A stretch of 64,000 bases of DNA, taken from assembly GCA_025716855.1 (NCBI GenBank), contig JAIXMQ010000005.1, forward strand, positions 1 through 64,000, in the 5' to 3' direction. Each line of letters starts with the position of its first letter. Position 1 is the first letter of the stretch. The notes beneath the pieces were generated by a model that ran no database searches, had not been told where the DNA came from, and was given only the letters and a program-made list of their open reading frames with translations. Of the stretch, positions 23,336 to 35,820 are shown piece after piece. The position numbers and the translations under genes were made by a program. This DNA comes from Pilaira anomala. Taxonomy: Eukaryota; Mucoromycota; Mucoromycetes; Mucorales; Mucoraceae.

Positions 23336-24486
23336 ATTATATAGGATATCCCACTAATTTTGACAAAAAAAAAATTAAAAGATGTTAGAACGAAATCCGA
23401 ATTGGTTTTGGAACTTACTTTGATTTTTTTTTTCTATCCTTTATCTAATTAAAATATGCCATTTAATACGTTTTAAAGGAATTGAAAAGAGTATAGAGAG
23501 TGGATATGGGGGGTTTTTTTTTCCTTGCTACTTTCCTGAATAGTAGTTGCTAGACATTAATGATTCTTTTGACGAGTATTTTATTGGAGGAGGGGGGGGA
23601 GGTTACATAATGAAGTTAACTCAAGTTGGGAAAGGCATGTCGAAATATTGATGGGCGTTTTTCTGTTCAGATGTTTGGAAGAAAGTTCAGAGCAGCAAAC
23701 TAAACCAGAATAACTTTAAATGAAGGAAAATAACTTTGTAAACGATTCAAATTGAATTAATTTTATAACCAACATTTGTTTTAAACCAAAGATATATATA
23801 TATATATCCAACAACTAGCAGATTTTGGATAGAAATAATATACATTACTAGACTCAAAAGATTAGCGTAAGGTGTTCATATTAACGGTACAAGTATTTTA
23901 CACAGGAACTGCATGTAAACGAAAACTTTAATCTTTAATAATTTGCTATGCATGAATTTTACATGATGGTAGTTTTATCTACACGAGAGTATTAAATGCA
24001 ATGTGATACAAAAGGTAGAAAAGTTCAGAAACATAATGAGAATGTTTACCAATCGAACTGTTGGTTAAAATTACTTGTGAATTTTAACTGGCATCAAGGA
24101 AAATATCGAAACCGCAAAAGTATTAAAGCAAATTCAAGCCTGTTACATATTATATTGTAAAACTAGAATATGCTTAATTACCGATAGTCCTTCTGAAGGA
24201 GTATGTGCCAATTTGTTATAGCAAGGCTCAATATGATGCTAAAGAGAGTATCTGCTTGCATAAAAAGTTTATTTAAATCATCTGAATTCAAGTTATTATA
24301 ATACTTTTTCAACTTGATAATCAACATCTATATATATCAGATACTGTATATGCGATGATTCTTTTATCTACAAGAAATCTTCACAGGAAATATTTTCTCT
24401 GATCTCTTTGCTTTTTCTTTTAAAAAATCACATTTGCATAAAATTCAATATATTAATCCATTATGCTGAACAATTTTCAGATTGCA

Positions 24487-24519
<33 letters not shown>

Positions 24520-24676
24520 TGTCATGCGTCGTATTTTTAATTCCGTGAAATATAGTGGGCCTTTTTTTTTGGCTCTGGGAACTAAAAAACACTGGAAAAA
24601 GTTTTTTGAATCTCACGCATAATTTACTCAAAAACTCTCTCAGGACTTTTTACTGATAAAATAGGTATTCTGGAAG

Positions 24677-24716
<40 letters not shown>

Positions 24717-24963
24717 AAGAGTACTTGGATCTATTATCTATATTCAAAGCCGTCAGTTAAATTAAAAGACTAGATAACAAAAAGCCAAACTATAATTCTT
24801 TTTTTTTGTCCAAATTTTGAGTTTTGCCCGAACTTTCTTACGTGTGACTGTAGGGAGTTGCAATCTGCATTCAACCAAAATAAATAAATAGCTTTCTTTT
24901 TGTTATTTTTTTTTTTTTTATTTATTTCTTTCTTTCTCTCGTCAGACACATATACTTACAACT
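23336..24963. other. Intergenic region
   Basis: 1.63 kb without a recognisable gene. It contains a 28-nt T run (24493-24520), a GA microsatellite (24679-24713), a G8 tract near 23590 and a CT-rich leader immediately before ARL8. Confidence 0.6.
24679..24713. repeat. GA dinucleotide microsatellite
   Basis: About 17 AG units, some 250 nt upstream of the ARL8 start. Confidence 0.95.
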
Positions 24964-25858
24964 ATGCCTGGACTTATACAATGGTTATTGGATTGGCTAA
25001 GAAGTTTATTCTTCAAGGTAATAACAATAGTGCATCATCTTTTTGTATAAAAACTAATTAAAAGAGAATAGACTGAAATGGAGTTAACTTTAGTAGGCTT
25101 ACAGAATTCGGTAAATTGCTTTAACCATGTCCATATTAATTTGTTTTTTCTTAACCTCCCTTCTTCTTTTTTTTTTCATCACTAGGGAAAAACAACTTTG
25201 GTTAATGTTATAGCAGTATGTATACAAGCTATACATGTAATAAAACAAACCCATCTAACACTGTATTGCAGTCTGGACAATTTATAGAAGATGCAATTCC
25301 AACAGTAGGTTTTAATATGAGAAAAGTTACAAAAGGTAATGTGACAATGAAGTTATGGGATATTGGAGGACAACCACGTTTTCGAAGTATGTGGGAAAGA
25401 TATTGTCGAGGAGTCAATGCCATTGTGTAGGTTTTATATATATATATAAAAATGAATAAATATTTCCATTGACTCTATTTCTCATCTTATTTTTACTATT
25501 TATAGCTTTGTCGTCGATGCTGCAGATCGTGAAAAATTAGAAGCAGCAAATACTGAATTAAAAAACTTGTTGGAAAAGCCTCAACTTGTTAATATTCCAG
25601 TACTTGTACTTGGAAATAAAAATGACTTACCCGAAGCATTAACTGCTGACGAATTGATTGAAGCATTGTAAGTTTTTTTTTTTTTTTTGACTACTAAAAT
25701 AATACATTATGACTAATTTCGTTTCGCTTTTTTTCTGTAGGCACCTTAAATCTATTACGAACAGAGAAGTATCTTGTTACTCTATTTCAGCAAAAAATCA
25801 AGTAAATATTGATATTACATTACAATGGCTTATTAAGAAAGGAAAAGGTCAAAAGTAA
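24964..25858 (+). CDS. ARL8: ARL8-type small GTPase
   Basis: Six exons, 24964-25017, 25072-25110, 25186-25215, 25272-25426, 25506-25667 and 25741-25858, join in phase to 185 residues. The N terminus [17 protein letters not shown] is the amphipathic helix typical of ARL8, which lacks the myristoylated Gly of other ARFs. GTP-binding motifs: P-loop GLQNSGKT (residues 27-34), switch [10 protein letters not shown], switch [21 protein letters not shown] (diagnostic of ARL8), NKND and the SISAK box. In animals and plants ARL8 positions lysosomes or vacuoles by recruiting effectors that link to motors and the HOPS complex. Budding yeast lacks it. The P-loop is divided by an intron after Ser31. Very secure call. 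Confidence 0.95.
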
Positions 25859-26003
25859 TCAAAAATAAAAATATACCAAACAAAAAAAAATGAAAAAGCA
25901 TATAACAATGTGACTGCAGAATTTGTTTACTTTGAAGGGTTTCCTTATTTTTTTTTCATTTTCACCATTCTTCTTTTGTTTATTTTTATTTTGTCAAAAA
26001 AGA

Positions 26004-27492
26004 ATGGCTAATGAAAGTATATACTGGGTCCTTTTGGAGTCAGATATAAGGTAATTACGCGCAAAAGTTGTTACATTTCTTTTCGGCTTTTTTTTTTTTC
26101 TAATTTATGCATTCAGTAATCCTGATCTTTATCTTCCTCCCGATACACCTATTGGAAGCGTAAATCCTAAAAAACTATTCAACATTTATAAAAAGAGACA
26201 TGCAAGACAAAAAGAGCGTTTAGTGAAGCAACAAGTAGCTAACCTTTATGAGTATCGAAAACTTTTCAGTATAGAACACAAAGACGATAACTTTTTAAAG
26301 ACAACTTCAACGGCTTGTGAATTAATCAGTGGTTCAGACTTTTTAAAGAACGAAAGTGAATCCATCTCTCAGTTATTATCGGATATACCTTCTTATGCGG
26401 CAGAAAATCATGCTATTAAAACACAAAGATTTAAACCTGATCAAACTGAAAAACATAAACAAGAATATTTGGAAATATTAACAGTAAGTTTTATTTATTA
26501 AATTTCTCCAATTACTTATGTGTTTTTTTTTATAGAAAAAATTCAAGGCAGGCTCTGAAAATTTAGAAATAAATCATCAAACTCAATTGGAATCTTTGGA
26601 GCGTATTCAAAGATTAGATTTAAAAACAATCCCTTCTGAGATTTTATATGAACTTGACTATAGAAGATCAGAATCTACTTCACCATCCAGTTTTCGTGAT
26701 CAACGTTCTCCAGATACTTATAATGATAGAAGAAAAAGACCAAAAGACGAAAAAGATGAATCTCGTAAAAGAAAAAAGGCGAGAACGTCTGACAGAGATG
26801 GAAAACGCGGAAGATATCAATCATCACCGACATCAACTTTACCACGAGATAACAACAAAAAAGATTCACCTTTCATTATTCGTTTAAGGCCACCAACTCC
26901 ACCTCCACCTACACCTACGCCACCACCACCACCACCGCCAGCATCTATCATCGGAATCCCTAATAATTTAAAACCACCTACTGTAGTTTCATCCTCTGCT
27001 ATACATAATAATAATAACAACATAAGACCACCTAATGTCATTTCAACTAATTCCAAAAAGATAATGAGACCACCTTTTGTAACATCTCATACATCTAAAT
27101 ATCATAAAGAAACAACACCATCGTCTACACCCACTAACAACAACCGTCCTTCTTCATTAAACAATGAACGTAGAACTTCAATACCACTATTTACCAATAG
27201 ATCAATTCAAAGAGTTGAAACGTTAATGGATCGTGGGTCTTTACTTATACAGAATAAGCCAAATCGAGTTATTATTCGTGATACAAATGGAAAAATGACA
27301 GCGTATGGTGATCCAAAAGATTACGACGATGCAATTCATAATAATAAATCGAGAATAGATAATCCTGTTTATAAACGATACATGAATGGAGCTGAATATT
27401 TATTTTACAAGACGGATAAAGGAAATGTAGTAACAATTGGCCCTGTATCTAAGATACAACCTTTAATTCATAAATTCTTTCTTTCAATGTAA
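26004..27492 (+). CDS. Hypothetical nuclear-type protein with basic and proline-rich regions
   Basis: Three exons, 26004-26050, 26117-26483 and 26536-27492, join in phase to 456 residues. The start MANESIYWVLLESDIR is followed by a helical region with LYLPPDTPIGSVNPKK and many Lys/Arg. A strongly basic segment with bipartite-NLS character (RRKRPKDEKDESRKRKKAR) lies at about residues 184-205. Then comes a low-complexity Pro/Thr/Asn-rich stretch with a run of Pro. The last about 90 residues look folded and contain RVETLMDRGSLLIQNKPNRV and YMNGAEYLFYKTDKGNVVTI. I do not recognise any family. A nuclear location is inferred from the basic clusters only. Confidence 0.7.
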
Positions 27493-27581
27493 AAAAAAAA
27501 AAAAAAAAAAAATAACTCTAATATTTTTAATTATTATTTACTTAGTTTAGGAGAGGTTCTTTAAAAATAAAGTTATATTTT

Positions 27582-27615
<34 letters not shown>

Positions 27616-27641
27616 TACCTTCTTTCATTCCCTTCATTGAA

Positions 27642-28256
27642 ATGGTTAGTTTACCAAAACGAAGGACTATTCTTGCTGTTAGTTTAGGTCAGCTATTATC
27701 ACTGTGTATAACAGGTACAAGCTCTGCCTCTTCCGCCTTATGGAAACATTATGCCATCAGTATACCCTTTACACAAAATTTCTGTAACTATCTTTTATTG
27801 ACATGTGTTTATTTCGTTCTCCCATTCTTCTTTAATAGAGATCGAAATCGTCATGTATCCCCAACTACTTGGCAATGTAAGCCTAGTCAAAACTCTTATC
27901 TATTTGCATATTAATTTTTTTTTCTTTTTTTTTCTTACATATATAGTTTTTGGGTTTTCATTCGCTGACGTTCAAGGTAAAAAAAATTATATTGCATTTG
28001 TTATAAATATGCAAAATTCTAATGTCTATAAAAATAGCCAATGTATTAGCTGTATTAGCATTTAAAAATACATCTGTATTATCAGCACTAGTATTATCAT
28101 CATGGACTATTCCATGTATCATGTTACTTTCCACCTGGTTTCTAAATGCTAAATATAGTATGATTCATATACAAAGTGCTATTGTATGTCTAATAGGTTT
28201 AGCTATGTTAATTTGGGGTGACACGATCGGTCAAGATAATAGTACATGTAAAAAAA

Positions 28257-28295
<39 letters not shown>

Positions 28296-29038
28296 GAAAA
28301 ACATTAAAACTTAAACATTTTTTTTTTTTAGCAAACCACAGTTGGTTTGGTGATTTGATTTGTGTAAGTAATAGTTTCGAATAAAGACAATCTTATTATT
28401 TATACGTCCATTTATAGTTATCAAGTGCGACGTTGTATGCCATCAGTAATGTGACAGAAGAACATTTAGTGAAACAACATACTTCTGCTGAATTTTTAGG
28501 AAAAGCAGGTAGATGGGGTAGTTTAATATGTGGTATACAAGCGTAAGTATATATAAAAAAAAAGCAATGTACATATAGATACATTTAACAAATATATTTA
28601 ACTCAATTTAATTTTAGGTTTTATTTTGAATACGATCTTGTGACAGATATTCAGTGGTCATGGCCAGTATGTAAGTATTAATTACTATTGTACATACATA
28701 CATACATACATACATTTGATTCTAATGAATGATTTTAAATAGTATGTTTGATATCTATGTATGTAATATGTTTATTTTGTATGTACTCTCTTGTACCTAC
28801 TGTATATCGTATGGTAGGTGCTACATTCCTTAGTATGAGTTTAATTACAAGTAACTTCTATTCCCTCGTTGTTGGTTTGTTCTTTTTAGATGCACATATG
28901 CCACCATTTTATCCTATTGCTTATGCTCTAGTTATTGTCAGCGTGACAACCTATAGTTTAGCTTCTCCTCCCTCTGCTTTAGTAAATGATGATGTTGAAC
29001 GAAATCCTATTTTAAACAAGTCATTATCTACCACATAG
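27642..29038 (+). CDS. SLC35F-type (DUF914) membrane transporter
   Basis: Seven exons, 27642-27876, 27947-27976, 28038-28247, 28332-28363, 28418-28542, 28618-28670 and 28743-29038, join in phase to 326 residues with about ten hydrophobic spans. Family features of SLC35F1/F2/F6 within the drug/metabolite transporter superfamily: LAVSLGQLLSLCITGTS, FADVQANVLAVLAFKNTSV, SSWTIPCIMLLSTWFLNAKY, GDLICLSSATLYAISNVTEE and the C-terminal SNFYSLVVGLFFLDA. Substrate unknown for fungal members. Exons 2 and 4 are only 30 and 32 nt. Intron 3 begins with a run of TAA repeats. Placed tandemly after the hypothetical gene (about 150 nt) and convergent with the USP36-like gene. Confidence 0.9.
28258..28294. repeat. 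TAA trinucleotide microsatellite in transporter intron 3
   Basis: About 11 TAA units directly after the splice donor and its A-run. Confidence 0.9.
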
Positions 29039-29124
29039 AATATTTATCGATAGATTATATAAATAGAAAATAATAAAAATAACAACAATTATTTTATTTT
29101 ATGTAAAAAAAAAAAAACAGAAAT

Positions 29125-30991
29125 TTAATAAGATGCCTCTCTCCATAAACTCTTCTTTGCTTCAAGGTTCTTTCTAATTCTACGTCTCTTTCGTAATTTT
29201 TGTTGACGTTCAAATCCAGCCAAGTCATTTTGTTGCCATGATGACACATCGCTAACTGCTGCACCGTACGTAGGTGGGGACATCTTTCCACGAAGAGATC
29301 TAAATGGCTTATCGGCAGATTGTGCAACCCATTCAGATGGGTTATCCGCATACACTGTTTCAATATGTACTTTTTTAACAGTGGCTGGTTTAGATACTGT
29401 TGTATCTTTTATTGCGGGTTTAACAGGTGCAATGGATGGTGTCTCAATAATGATAGGTGTAGGTTCTGGTACAGTTGTCTTTTTCTTTTCTGATGGTATA
29501 TTAGCTTGATCTTGTTGATAAAATAACATATATGCGTTTTGTGATAAGACTTCTTCAATATTAGCAGGTTGCACATCTTCATCATCCATACAGTACCACT
29601 TTCCTTCTGGCGATTTCACATAAGCATAATAATGACCGGAATCACATCCATGTCCTAAATGAACAACTATAGCATAAAGTGTATAGTTGGTACCTGTCAC
29701 TTTACTTTCTTTGCTGGTGTAACGTGTTAAATCTAACTTTTGGGGATATTTAATTGTTGAATTGATTTTACGCATGTATCCTCTTTCCATATCAAATGCA
29801 AATCGTTTTAAATGTACAGCTAACATCATTGGTGTTTGATTGATTGTTGTTTGCTTACCAGCTGTCACAAAGTTTTTACATCTAAAAAGAATAATATTGA
29901 GTTATTTTGTACCAGCAAAGAAATTTCATGTATCATATATTATACTTTACGAATCGCATCTATAACCTTCGATTTCTTCTACTTTGGTATAATCATCCAA
30001 TGCTTTGTAAAGTGAATTGGCGTTATTAAGAGGTAAACTTAAATCCAAGAATCCTTCATAACTATCGGAAACAGCTTTACAGTCACAACACTTGACTTGC
30101 GAGCGAAATTTACCACCAAATATTTGATGTATGAGTGTCGTTTCTTCAACTTTGGGTGGTAATTTACTGTTATAAAAAAGTGGCTTAGTATAGATACTTA
30201 TTATTTTTTTTAAAAAAAAATTACCCCAACCCAGCTATTGCAGACTTTTGGAAAGCAGATAATAAAAACATGTAAAATTCGTGTGCATCCTCTTGTCTAC
30301 CTAAGCGTAAAGTCTGAGAGATAGCTATTATGAACAAATCAAATTAAAAAAATTGTTTTTTTTTTTGTATATATGTAAGGTATTTGTTTCCTTTTACCTT
30401 TTAAATTACTCGTAAAATAACTGGGAAGGATAGCAGCACCGGGAGTAAAACTTTTAGGATCTTTTAAGCAACGGCGAACATGAAGCTCCATTGCGCATAA
30501 AGCACAATAGCTATTTAAGCGGCCTAGAATAAGTATATAAAGTCAATAAAGAGCTTTCATGAAAAAAAACGGGGCTTGATAAGATATTTACAGTTTTTTC
30601 TATGTTCTTCTTGTAATAAATATTGTGCAAGTGGAGGCGTATAGGTTAAACATTCAAGAACAGAGTTTAAAAAGCAAGTATTTTGACCGTTAATAAAACC
30701 TGGACCGATTTTACGATGGAACTTCCAACCAGGGATCAGTTTAGACTTGTCAAATAAAGGACCTTTAATGGGTGAATCTCTAGGCTTTTCAACTCTATTC
30801 TTTTGTCGTTTTGGTTGTTGTTGTTGTTGTTGTTGTTGACGTTGAAGTTTATTGTTCTTATTGTTGTTGCTGCCATTAGGTATTTTGTTACCAAGATTAT
30901 TATTATTGCTATGGTTTTTATTGTATGGGTTGCCATAGCTTTTGTTGTTATTTGAGTTTCTGTTCTTGTTTTTAAACTGTGATTTAGACAT
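29125..30991 (-). CDS. Ubiquitin carboxyl-terminal hydrolase, USP36/USP42-like
   Basis: Five exons, 30991-30592, 30523-30398, 30324-30225, 30166-29951 and 29881-29125, join in phase to 532 residues. The N terminus is low complexity (Asn/Lys rich, then eight consecutive Gln at residues 52-59 from CAA/CAG codons). Catalytic features of the USP fold: Cys box GFINGQNTCFLNSVLECL (Cys106), the stretch LRLGRQEDAHEFYMFLLSA, zinc-ribbon Cys pairs (CALCAMELHVRRC; VKCCDCKAVSD and YRCDSCKNF), and His box GCDSGHYYAYVKS (His364) with the acidic partner near WYCMDDEDV. The C-terminal tail is Pro/Thr-rich and ends with a basic helix (QQKLRKRRRIRKNLEAKK), as in nucleolar USP36. A nucleolar or nuclear deubiquitinase is therefore likely. 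Start at 30991 is the first ATG. Confidence 0.9.
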
Positions 30992-31908
30992 TGGAACAAA
31001 GTGTAGTTTAAACAAATTGTCAGAAAAAAAAAAAAAAAAAATAAAAGAGTCAAAATCAAATTCTAAGCAGTCACTATATTTTCATGATCTGTTCAAGCCA
31101 ACGAGCCATAATACTGATGTTGCCAAACAAACATAAAAAAAGGAAATCCAATGCTAATCTTGGTTTTCTGGTGACATCGCTATCATTCTGGTAGAGTAGT
31201 TTTTCTATGGCAATACTCTTTTTTTTGTTTGTATTGGACTAATGAGCGTGTTAATCAGAACAACTACTACATAACAAAAGGAAGTGGGGGGTTTGTCAGA
31301 TACCGAATGGTTCATTGTAGTTACTGTAATTTAGATACAATTATGGCTTGTAAATACAAAGCTACACTTTTGTGGCTTAAGTACAGACAAAAAAAATAGC
31401 TTTCGCCTTGAAAAGGACAATTGTTTATGGAATGAAAAATGACAATTTATTAAATAAAAAGAAAATGATAGTAAAAAAAAAAATAGAGTTTGAAGTAAAC
31501 GAAACTAGTCCTTTTTTTTTAAAGAGCAAATCTAAAAGAAGATGAAATGTATTAGTTTCAAAGTTTAAATTTTTCAGGTTGAAGAAATTTTTTTTTAAAA
31601 CGATAGAAAGAAAAAAAAGATATAAATTTTCAGAAATTTGGGTATAGCTAATTAGTCTTCATGGAAATCAGACTGACGTGCAAAATGTCTTCTTGAGTAT
31701 CATCTTTAGCTTTATATCTTTTTTACTCCTTTCGTTTATAAAAAGAACCTTTCTTTTTCATATTGTATATTATATTCTTACCTTTTTGATTTAATAATTG
31801 TTAAAAGAAAAGAAATGAAAGGTAAGGGTATGATGGAACTCAATTTATAAGAAAAAATTTAATTGCTATTATTACGGTCACAATTAGGTGACTGGATTTT
31901 TCAAAAAT
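30992..31908. other. Intergenic region
   Basis: About 920 nt between the USP36-like start and the AKTIP stop, both minus strand. A/T runs only; no recognisable gene or RNA. Confidence 0.55.
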
Positions 31909-33093
31909 TTATTCTTCTTCTTCTTCTTCCTATATCTATAGAGTTTAATTGTGTTGAATTATATCAAGTTATCTTATTACATACCTCTAATGATGTTTCT
32001 GCAATTTCTTCATGATAAAGAGTTTCATTTTCATCCACAGGCATCACTACACTTTTAAATATTTGTGCTCGTATATCCTCTATCATGATATATTATTATT
32101 ATCATGTTGCATTTTTTTTTTTGAAAACTTACCATATTTTCCTTCACTAATTGGAGAAAACTTGATCCTATTATCATCCGGGAAATGATCAAATAAATAA
32201 GATTCTGTAATTGACAATTGAGCACACTGTTGAGCTAATTTCCCAAATATTGTTGGATCAGTTCTATACAATCGATAAGCTTCTTTGTTATGACAATGTT
32301 TATCCACTAATCTATCTAAAATGGCTTTTTTAAAGATATTTTTGATATAGTGTAATACATGAAAAATATAATCTTCATACGGCCTCCAAGTAGGAAACTG
32401 TTGTGAGATTGAAAGGTTACCACCACCATCCACTAACGGATGAAACATATCGCTCATGAATGTGACAGCTGGAGGGTATTCTGGGTAACTTTCTGGAATG
32501 GCGACTCTAAACTTGAAAGCACCAGATCTATAATAGCCTTGATGAACAAATAAAATACCATACCAAACTAACGGATAAAATGTCAATTTTGAGAGAGAGT
32601 GTGTGTATGTATATGTATCATCTTTTTTTACCATTTAAATTTTCAGAAGAAGGCATAATATAAATACCTAAAGGACAATGATTTGGATTCTTTAAATTGA
32701 TGCTACATATAGAAAAAGATATTGAATAAGCAAAGAATTGATATATTACAAGTACATATATATTTACAATTCTGTCATAAGTTCATATTTTTTAAAGTAT
32801 TCAGATATCAAGTGAGGAGCATAAGTTTCTCCAGTATCTTCTTCATCCCAATCTTCAGAAACAGAAAGTCTTTGTAAACGATGGTGATGAGATGAGGAAG
32901 CAGTACTATTTTTTCGAACACGAGAAAAGACGTTACTGACGTTAGGTGAACGTGTTGAACTTGCTAACCCGCCTACTTTTCGTGCTCCTGTAGAAGGTGA
33001 TACATAAGGCCCCTAATAAACATTTTTTTATATATATGTATAAGAATTGAGCAATATATTTCGATTATTTATTTATGATTTTACTTTGCTCAT
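31909..33093 (-). CDS. AKTIP/FTS homologue, catalytically dead E2-like protein
   Basis: Six exons, 33093-33085 (9 nt), 33012-32768, 32702-32632, 32567-32133, 32079-31985 and 31929-31909 (21 nt), join in phase to 291 residues. After a Ser-rich N terminus the UBC fold starts at YFKKYELMTEF and includes CPLGIYIMPSSENLNVWYG, GAFKFRVAIPESYPEYPPAVTF, then MFHPLVDGGGNLSI. The HP motif is present but no cysteine follows where active E2s have it. The ending FPDDNRIKFSPISEGKY is also shared with human AKTIP. In the FTS-Hook-FHIP complex this protein links early endosomes to dynein; that role is inferred. The C terminus is six Glu residues from the last small exon. The micro-exon MSK splices in phase to GPYVSPSTG. 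Tandem with the GH5 gene, about 105 nt apart. Confidence 0.85.
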
Positions 33094-33197
33094 ATATATA
33101 TACGTTTATTGTATATAGGAAAAAGAAGATAGACAAAAAAAAGGGGGTAAAAAAAAAATCTCTTTGAATGTTAAAGAACCCGGGCTTTAAAAAAAGA

Positions 33198-35662
33198 CTA
33201 CATGACGATGCATGAAGTAGAAGGTTGTTCATTATTCAAAATACCAAGTTGAAGTGTAATCACGGTATTATCAGGCATTGTATCACGATTATAAGTATGA
33301 TACAATGTTTGCTTTTCTTCATCATATTCACATTCACCTTCATTGACTTGAATATTTAAAGCTTTACCACCAAAATGGAAATAAGGTACGAAAACTTCTG
33401 TAGTACAAGCAGTGTTATCGATCAAATTGTAATTCTCTTGCTTTAATTGTGTTTGTTGTTCTTTTGTAAATGGTATAAACGAAAAGGTATACTTTATATT
33501 TTGCAAGTCAAATTCGGATTCAATTGGTGTACCAGCGACCTTGGAAGCATAAGGACGCTACATACATAAATAGAAAGTATTAATATACATACAGTGCTAT
33601 CTATGCTAAAAACTTACCAAAACAGCTTCTAATACTCTTCCTCCATCGTACAAATGCTTTTTAGATAACTTGCTATTTCCATCATCATGATCTAAATAGT
33701 CTTCTTTTGCTTTTTTAACAGAATAGATTGAAAAGTTTTCACCATTCCAATGATCACCATACTCATGATCATTACAAACATCATAATTCCAAAGAGTGAA
33801 ATTAATCAAATTTGTTTCCAAGGCATAAATCACTGCATCCAAAAAGTTTACATGTTTTGCATAATCGTTATCTGTAAAAGCTAATTTATCATTCAAATCC
33901 ATTGGAATACCTACTTCACCTAAAATACATGGTTTATTTCCCATATCTCTTAATCCGTCTTCTTTAATATTCTTGATCTGTCCTCTGTAATTCTTTTTAG
34001 CTCCCTTTTGACCAAAATAAGTAGCATTAAGCACGTTACCACCCTATATATATATATATATTTAAAGTTGATTGAGTATAATTTAAGAAATTGATAAACA
34101 AATAAAAAAAATACTTTACACGTTGAAGACATTGAACATCATGTGTGATCTTTCCGTTAAATTTCTTATAAAATACACAATTTAAATCGTACCAATGAGG
34201 GGAAAAGACTATATTATGATGATGATCATTCTCCTTGTAAACAGGTGCTCTCTAAATATATATAAATATACAAAGTTAATATACATATACAATTATAAAT
34301 ATCTATTTACTTGCCTCATTTGCTAATGGTTCTACTAAACAATACCAATCTCGTTTAACGCTTTGAATTGCTTTTGCATATCGATTGACTAAAGGTACAT
34401 AGAAATCATCATAGAAAGAAATCTTTTTACCGGTGATTGGATGCTTTGAGAAATAAGCGGAATCAAGTAAAACAGGCTTTTCATCTTGATCTAATTTCCA
34501 AACACCATGTTCTTTCCAAATACAAGAATTATCATTTAACCAAACCGATGTTTTACTTTGGTTAATAATACGATCATGAGACTTTTTTGTTGGAAAAGGC
34601 CATGATTTAATATAAACGCCTACTGTTTGTGGAATACCTTCACCAAGCGCAAATGATTGTAAAGGACTAGGTGAATCACCAAAAATTAAGTTTACAATTG
34701 GATCAAATTCTTTTAATTGTTCTAATCCAATGTATCCAGGATGTGGTTCATTTATAAATTCAAATCCAAGTACGGCTTCTAAATCAACTAATCTACGTGC
34801 CAAATGTTGGTATGCATTTACAAAACTATCATTCAAGAATTGTTGAATTGATTTTCCTTCATATTTTCTATTCGGTGCAAATGTATCTCCTGCAAAAAAG
34901 AGTGTAAACATTGTACAAGCAGCAAGTTTTGTATAATTCGTAGGCCACACCTATATATAATATTTTAAGCATTTGAATAACTATATATATATATATATAT
35001 ATAAATTTACCATAGGAAGTGGATCTCCAGGTACAGCATTTGTGTTATGAACATATGCAGCACCTGTCTCTTTAAAGTGTTTAATATTTAATCCAGCTAC
35101 TTCAAATGTCCAACCAGGAGCACCAGAACCGCCTGAGAATCTAGACCACTATATCATACAGATAAATGTATATCAGTATATATATATACACATATTTATC
35201 ATGAATATATATATATATTACCGTATCTTGATGAGGATCAATAACACACTTTAAACCATACTTTGGCATCAACTCAATCAAACTTCGCAAGTAATCAATG
35301 AATTGTTCATCATATGTTCCTGGCCCTGTATGTTCAATACTTTCCCAAGGTACCAAGATACGAATTAAAGTAAGTCCCCAGGCACGCAACCTGCTAAAAT
35401 GCTCTTCTGCTTCTTCTAAAGGAAAAGGTCTTCCTACAAAGCTAACTTTACGATGGTCCCAAAATAAAACGTCATCGTAGAGATGAGTCGAGCCAGAATA
35501 AGGACTTGTTGGTAACTTACTGGAACCACATACGTTAATACCTCTCATAAGTAAAGTACGCCCATAACTGTCTTTAAACCATTGCCCTGAATGTGTAATG
35601 GGTGTATTCCAATCTTGAGCTACTTTTGAATAGTTTGACTCTAAACTTTCTAATTTTGACAT
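33198..35662 (-). CDS. GH5-family endoglycoceramidase/sterylglucosidase-like enzyme
   Basis: Six exons, 35662-35222, 35148-35011, 34950-34315, 34251-34120, 34043-33618 and 33557-33198, join in phase to 710 residues. Glycoside hydrolase 5 hallmarks: RGINVCGSSKLP, an Arg-containing strand with RILVPWESIEH, IDPHQDTWSRFSGGSGAPGW, acid/base Glu in FEFINEPH (about residue 261) and nucleophile Glu in CILGEVGIP (about residue 492). A C-terminal beta-sandwich follows. Closest fungal types, from memory, are the Cryptococcus-type glucocerebrosidase and sterylglucosidase (EGCrP1/2); they hydrolyse glucosylceramide or sterylglucoside intracellularly. No signal peptide is visible, consistent with that. The third intron appears to use a GC donor (GAG then GCAAGT, near 34314). 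All five introns are TA-rich. Substrate cannot be told from sequence alone. Confidence 0.88.
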
Positions 35663-35683
35663 TGTGTTTTTTTTAAAAAAAAA

Positions 35684-35706
35684 AAGAGAGAGAGAGAGAG
35701 AGAGAA
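35684..35706. repeat. GA/CT tract in the 5' leader of the GH5 gene
   Basis: Alternating AG on the plus strand, hence CT-rich on the coding strand, ending about 20 nt before the GH5 start codon. Confidence 0.85.
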
Positions 35707-35820
35707 AGTGACTTTTTTAAAAATGTCATTCTTGTTCTTATTTATATTATGTTTCTTTCCTAAATGAGTAATGGATTTTTTATACTATCACATAAGGTAT
35801 GGAATGAAATTTTTTTATTT

